A stretch of 42,216 nt of DNA from Gammaproteobacteria bacterium (GTDB taxonomy: Bacteria; Pseudomonadota; Gammaproteobacteria; UBA9214): assembly GCA_029860045.1 (NCBI GenBank), contig JAOUBY010000012.1:1-42216 (forward strand), given 5' to 3'. Both the position numbers and the translations under genes were made by a program. This document shows positions 41,587-42,216 of the stretch, piece by piece. Under the pieces are notes generated by a model. The model ran no database searches. It saw only the letters and a list, made by a program, of their open reading frames with translations, and was not told the DNA's origin. Position 1 is the first letter of the stretch; every line of letters begins with the position of its first letter.

Positions 41587-42216
41587 CTAGTCTGGTTTGT
41601 TCATCATCTTGATAAAGCGGTCAAACAACGGCGCGACGTCGTGCGGCCCGGGACTGGCTTCCGGGTGTCCCTGGAAACTGAACGCCGGGCAATCGGTACG
41701 TGACACACCCTGCAGTGATTTGTCGAACAGCGAGCGGTGCGTTGCCACCAGGTTGTCCGGCAGCGTGGCGTCATCCACCGCAAAACCGTGATTCTGGCTG
41801 GTAATCATGACGCGCTTGCTGGCGAGGTCCTGCACCGGGTGGTTCGCCCCGTGGTGGCCGAATTTCATCTTGACGGTGCGGGCACCGCTGGCCAGTGACA
41901 GCAACTGGTGCCCCAGGCAAATACCGAATATCGGGATACCGCTCGCGAGCAACTCGCCAATGGCGGCAATGGCGTAGTCGCATGGCTCCGGGTCACCGGG
42001 ACCATTGGACAGGAAGATGCCATCCGGCTGGTATGCCAGCACTTCACTGGCCGGAGTCCGGGCCGGAACCACGGTAATGCGGCAGCCGCGCGCAGCCAGC
42101 ATGCGCAGGATGTTGCGCTTGACACCAAAATCGTAGGCAACCACGTGATGGGGCAGTTCATCATCCGGACTGTCTTCCGGATGGTCGCCCTCCAGCGACC
42201 AGACACCCTGGCGCCA
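41587..42216 (-). CDS. carA: Carbamoyl-phosphate synthase small subunit, C-terminal part (5' end outside window)
   Basis: 209 residues are visible; the frame is open to the right edge ([15 protein letters not shown] upstream of [17 protein letters not shown]). CarA hydrolyses glutamine and channels ammonia to CarB. The glutaminase triad is present: nucleophile Cys in [11 protein letters not shown], and the His-x-Glu pair in [27 protein letters not shown] and [13 protein letters not shown] are also typical. The N-terminal domain and promoter lie outside the window. Confidence 0.98.
   Translation of the reverse strand, partial: WRQGVWSLEGDHPEDSPDDELPHHVVAYDFGVKRNILRMLAARGCRITVVPARTPASEVLAYQPDGIFLSNGPGDPEPCDYAIAAIGELLASGIPIFGICLGHQLLSLASGARTVKMKFGHHGANHPVQDLASKRVMITSQNHGFAVDDATLPDNLVATHRSLFDKSLQGVSRTDCPAFSFQGHPEASPGPHDVAPLFDRFIKMMNKPD

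Noticed and set aside
40236-41612. Plus-strand open frame of about 458 codons opposite carB
   Set aside because: It is antisense to a certain gene with normal codon use, and its own sequence resembles no protein family.

Overview
The window is a stretch of chromosome from a gammaproteobacterium with fairly high GC. The gene order carA-carB-greA / yhbY / rlmE-ftsH-folP-glmM / tpiA-secG-tRNA-Leu(GAG) and tRNA-fMet-rimP-nusA-infB-rbfA-truB-rpsO-pnp is the classical gammaproteobacterial housekeeping order. NuoC and NuoD are separate genes and a DUF2818 gene follows nuoN, which fits deep-branching gammaproteobacteria and betaproteobacteria better than enterics. I cannot name a genus from the sequence alone. 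Every protein gene except yhbY lies on the minus strand, so the natural reading direction is from high to low coordinates.

From the right end leftwards: the C-terminal part of carA, then carB, greA and a DUF4149 membrane protein (42216-37413); yhbY on the plus strand (37151-37423); rlmE, ftsH, folP and glmM (37077-31974), closed by a strong terminator; tpiA, secG and tRNA-Leu(GAG) (31768-30400); a complete nuoA-N operon for respiratory complex I with its own promoter and a trailing DUF2818 gene (30275-15190); a Nudix hydrolase (15107-14628); and an initiator tRNA gene with a strong promoter that leads into the rimP-nusA-infB-rbfA-truB translation operon, then rpsO-pnp and a rho-independent terminator at 5503-5524. 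In E. coli the leuU and metY tRNA genes are neighbours. Here the whole nuo operon and the Nudix gene lie between them.

The left 5.2 kb is accessory and the most interesting part. It holds an OprO/OprP-type porin, a VTC-domain polyphosphate-polymerase-like protein, a DUF4956 membrane protein, a secreted propeller-like protein ending in a type I dockerin module, and the start of a secreted CotH-family protein kinase. VTC, DUF4956 and CotH genes are known to occur together. The anion-channel porin, the dockerin protein and a Pho-box-like sequence upstream of the VTC gene suggest a phosphate-linked envelope or extracellular system. That function is inference.

Three copies of one short non-coding repeat family (12-bp terminal inverted repeats in the intact copy, about 157 bp) lie between genes at 5314-5470, 9047-9112 and 34305-34423. 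Promoters with near-consensus -35/-10 elements can be read for tRNA-fMet, nuoA, rpsO, tpiA and yhbY.
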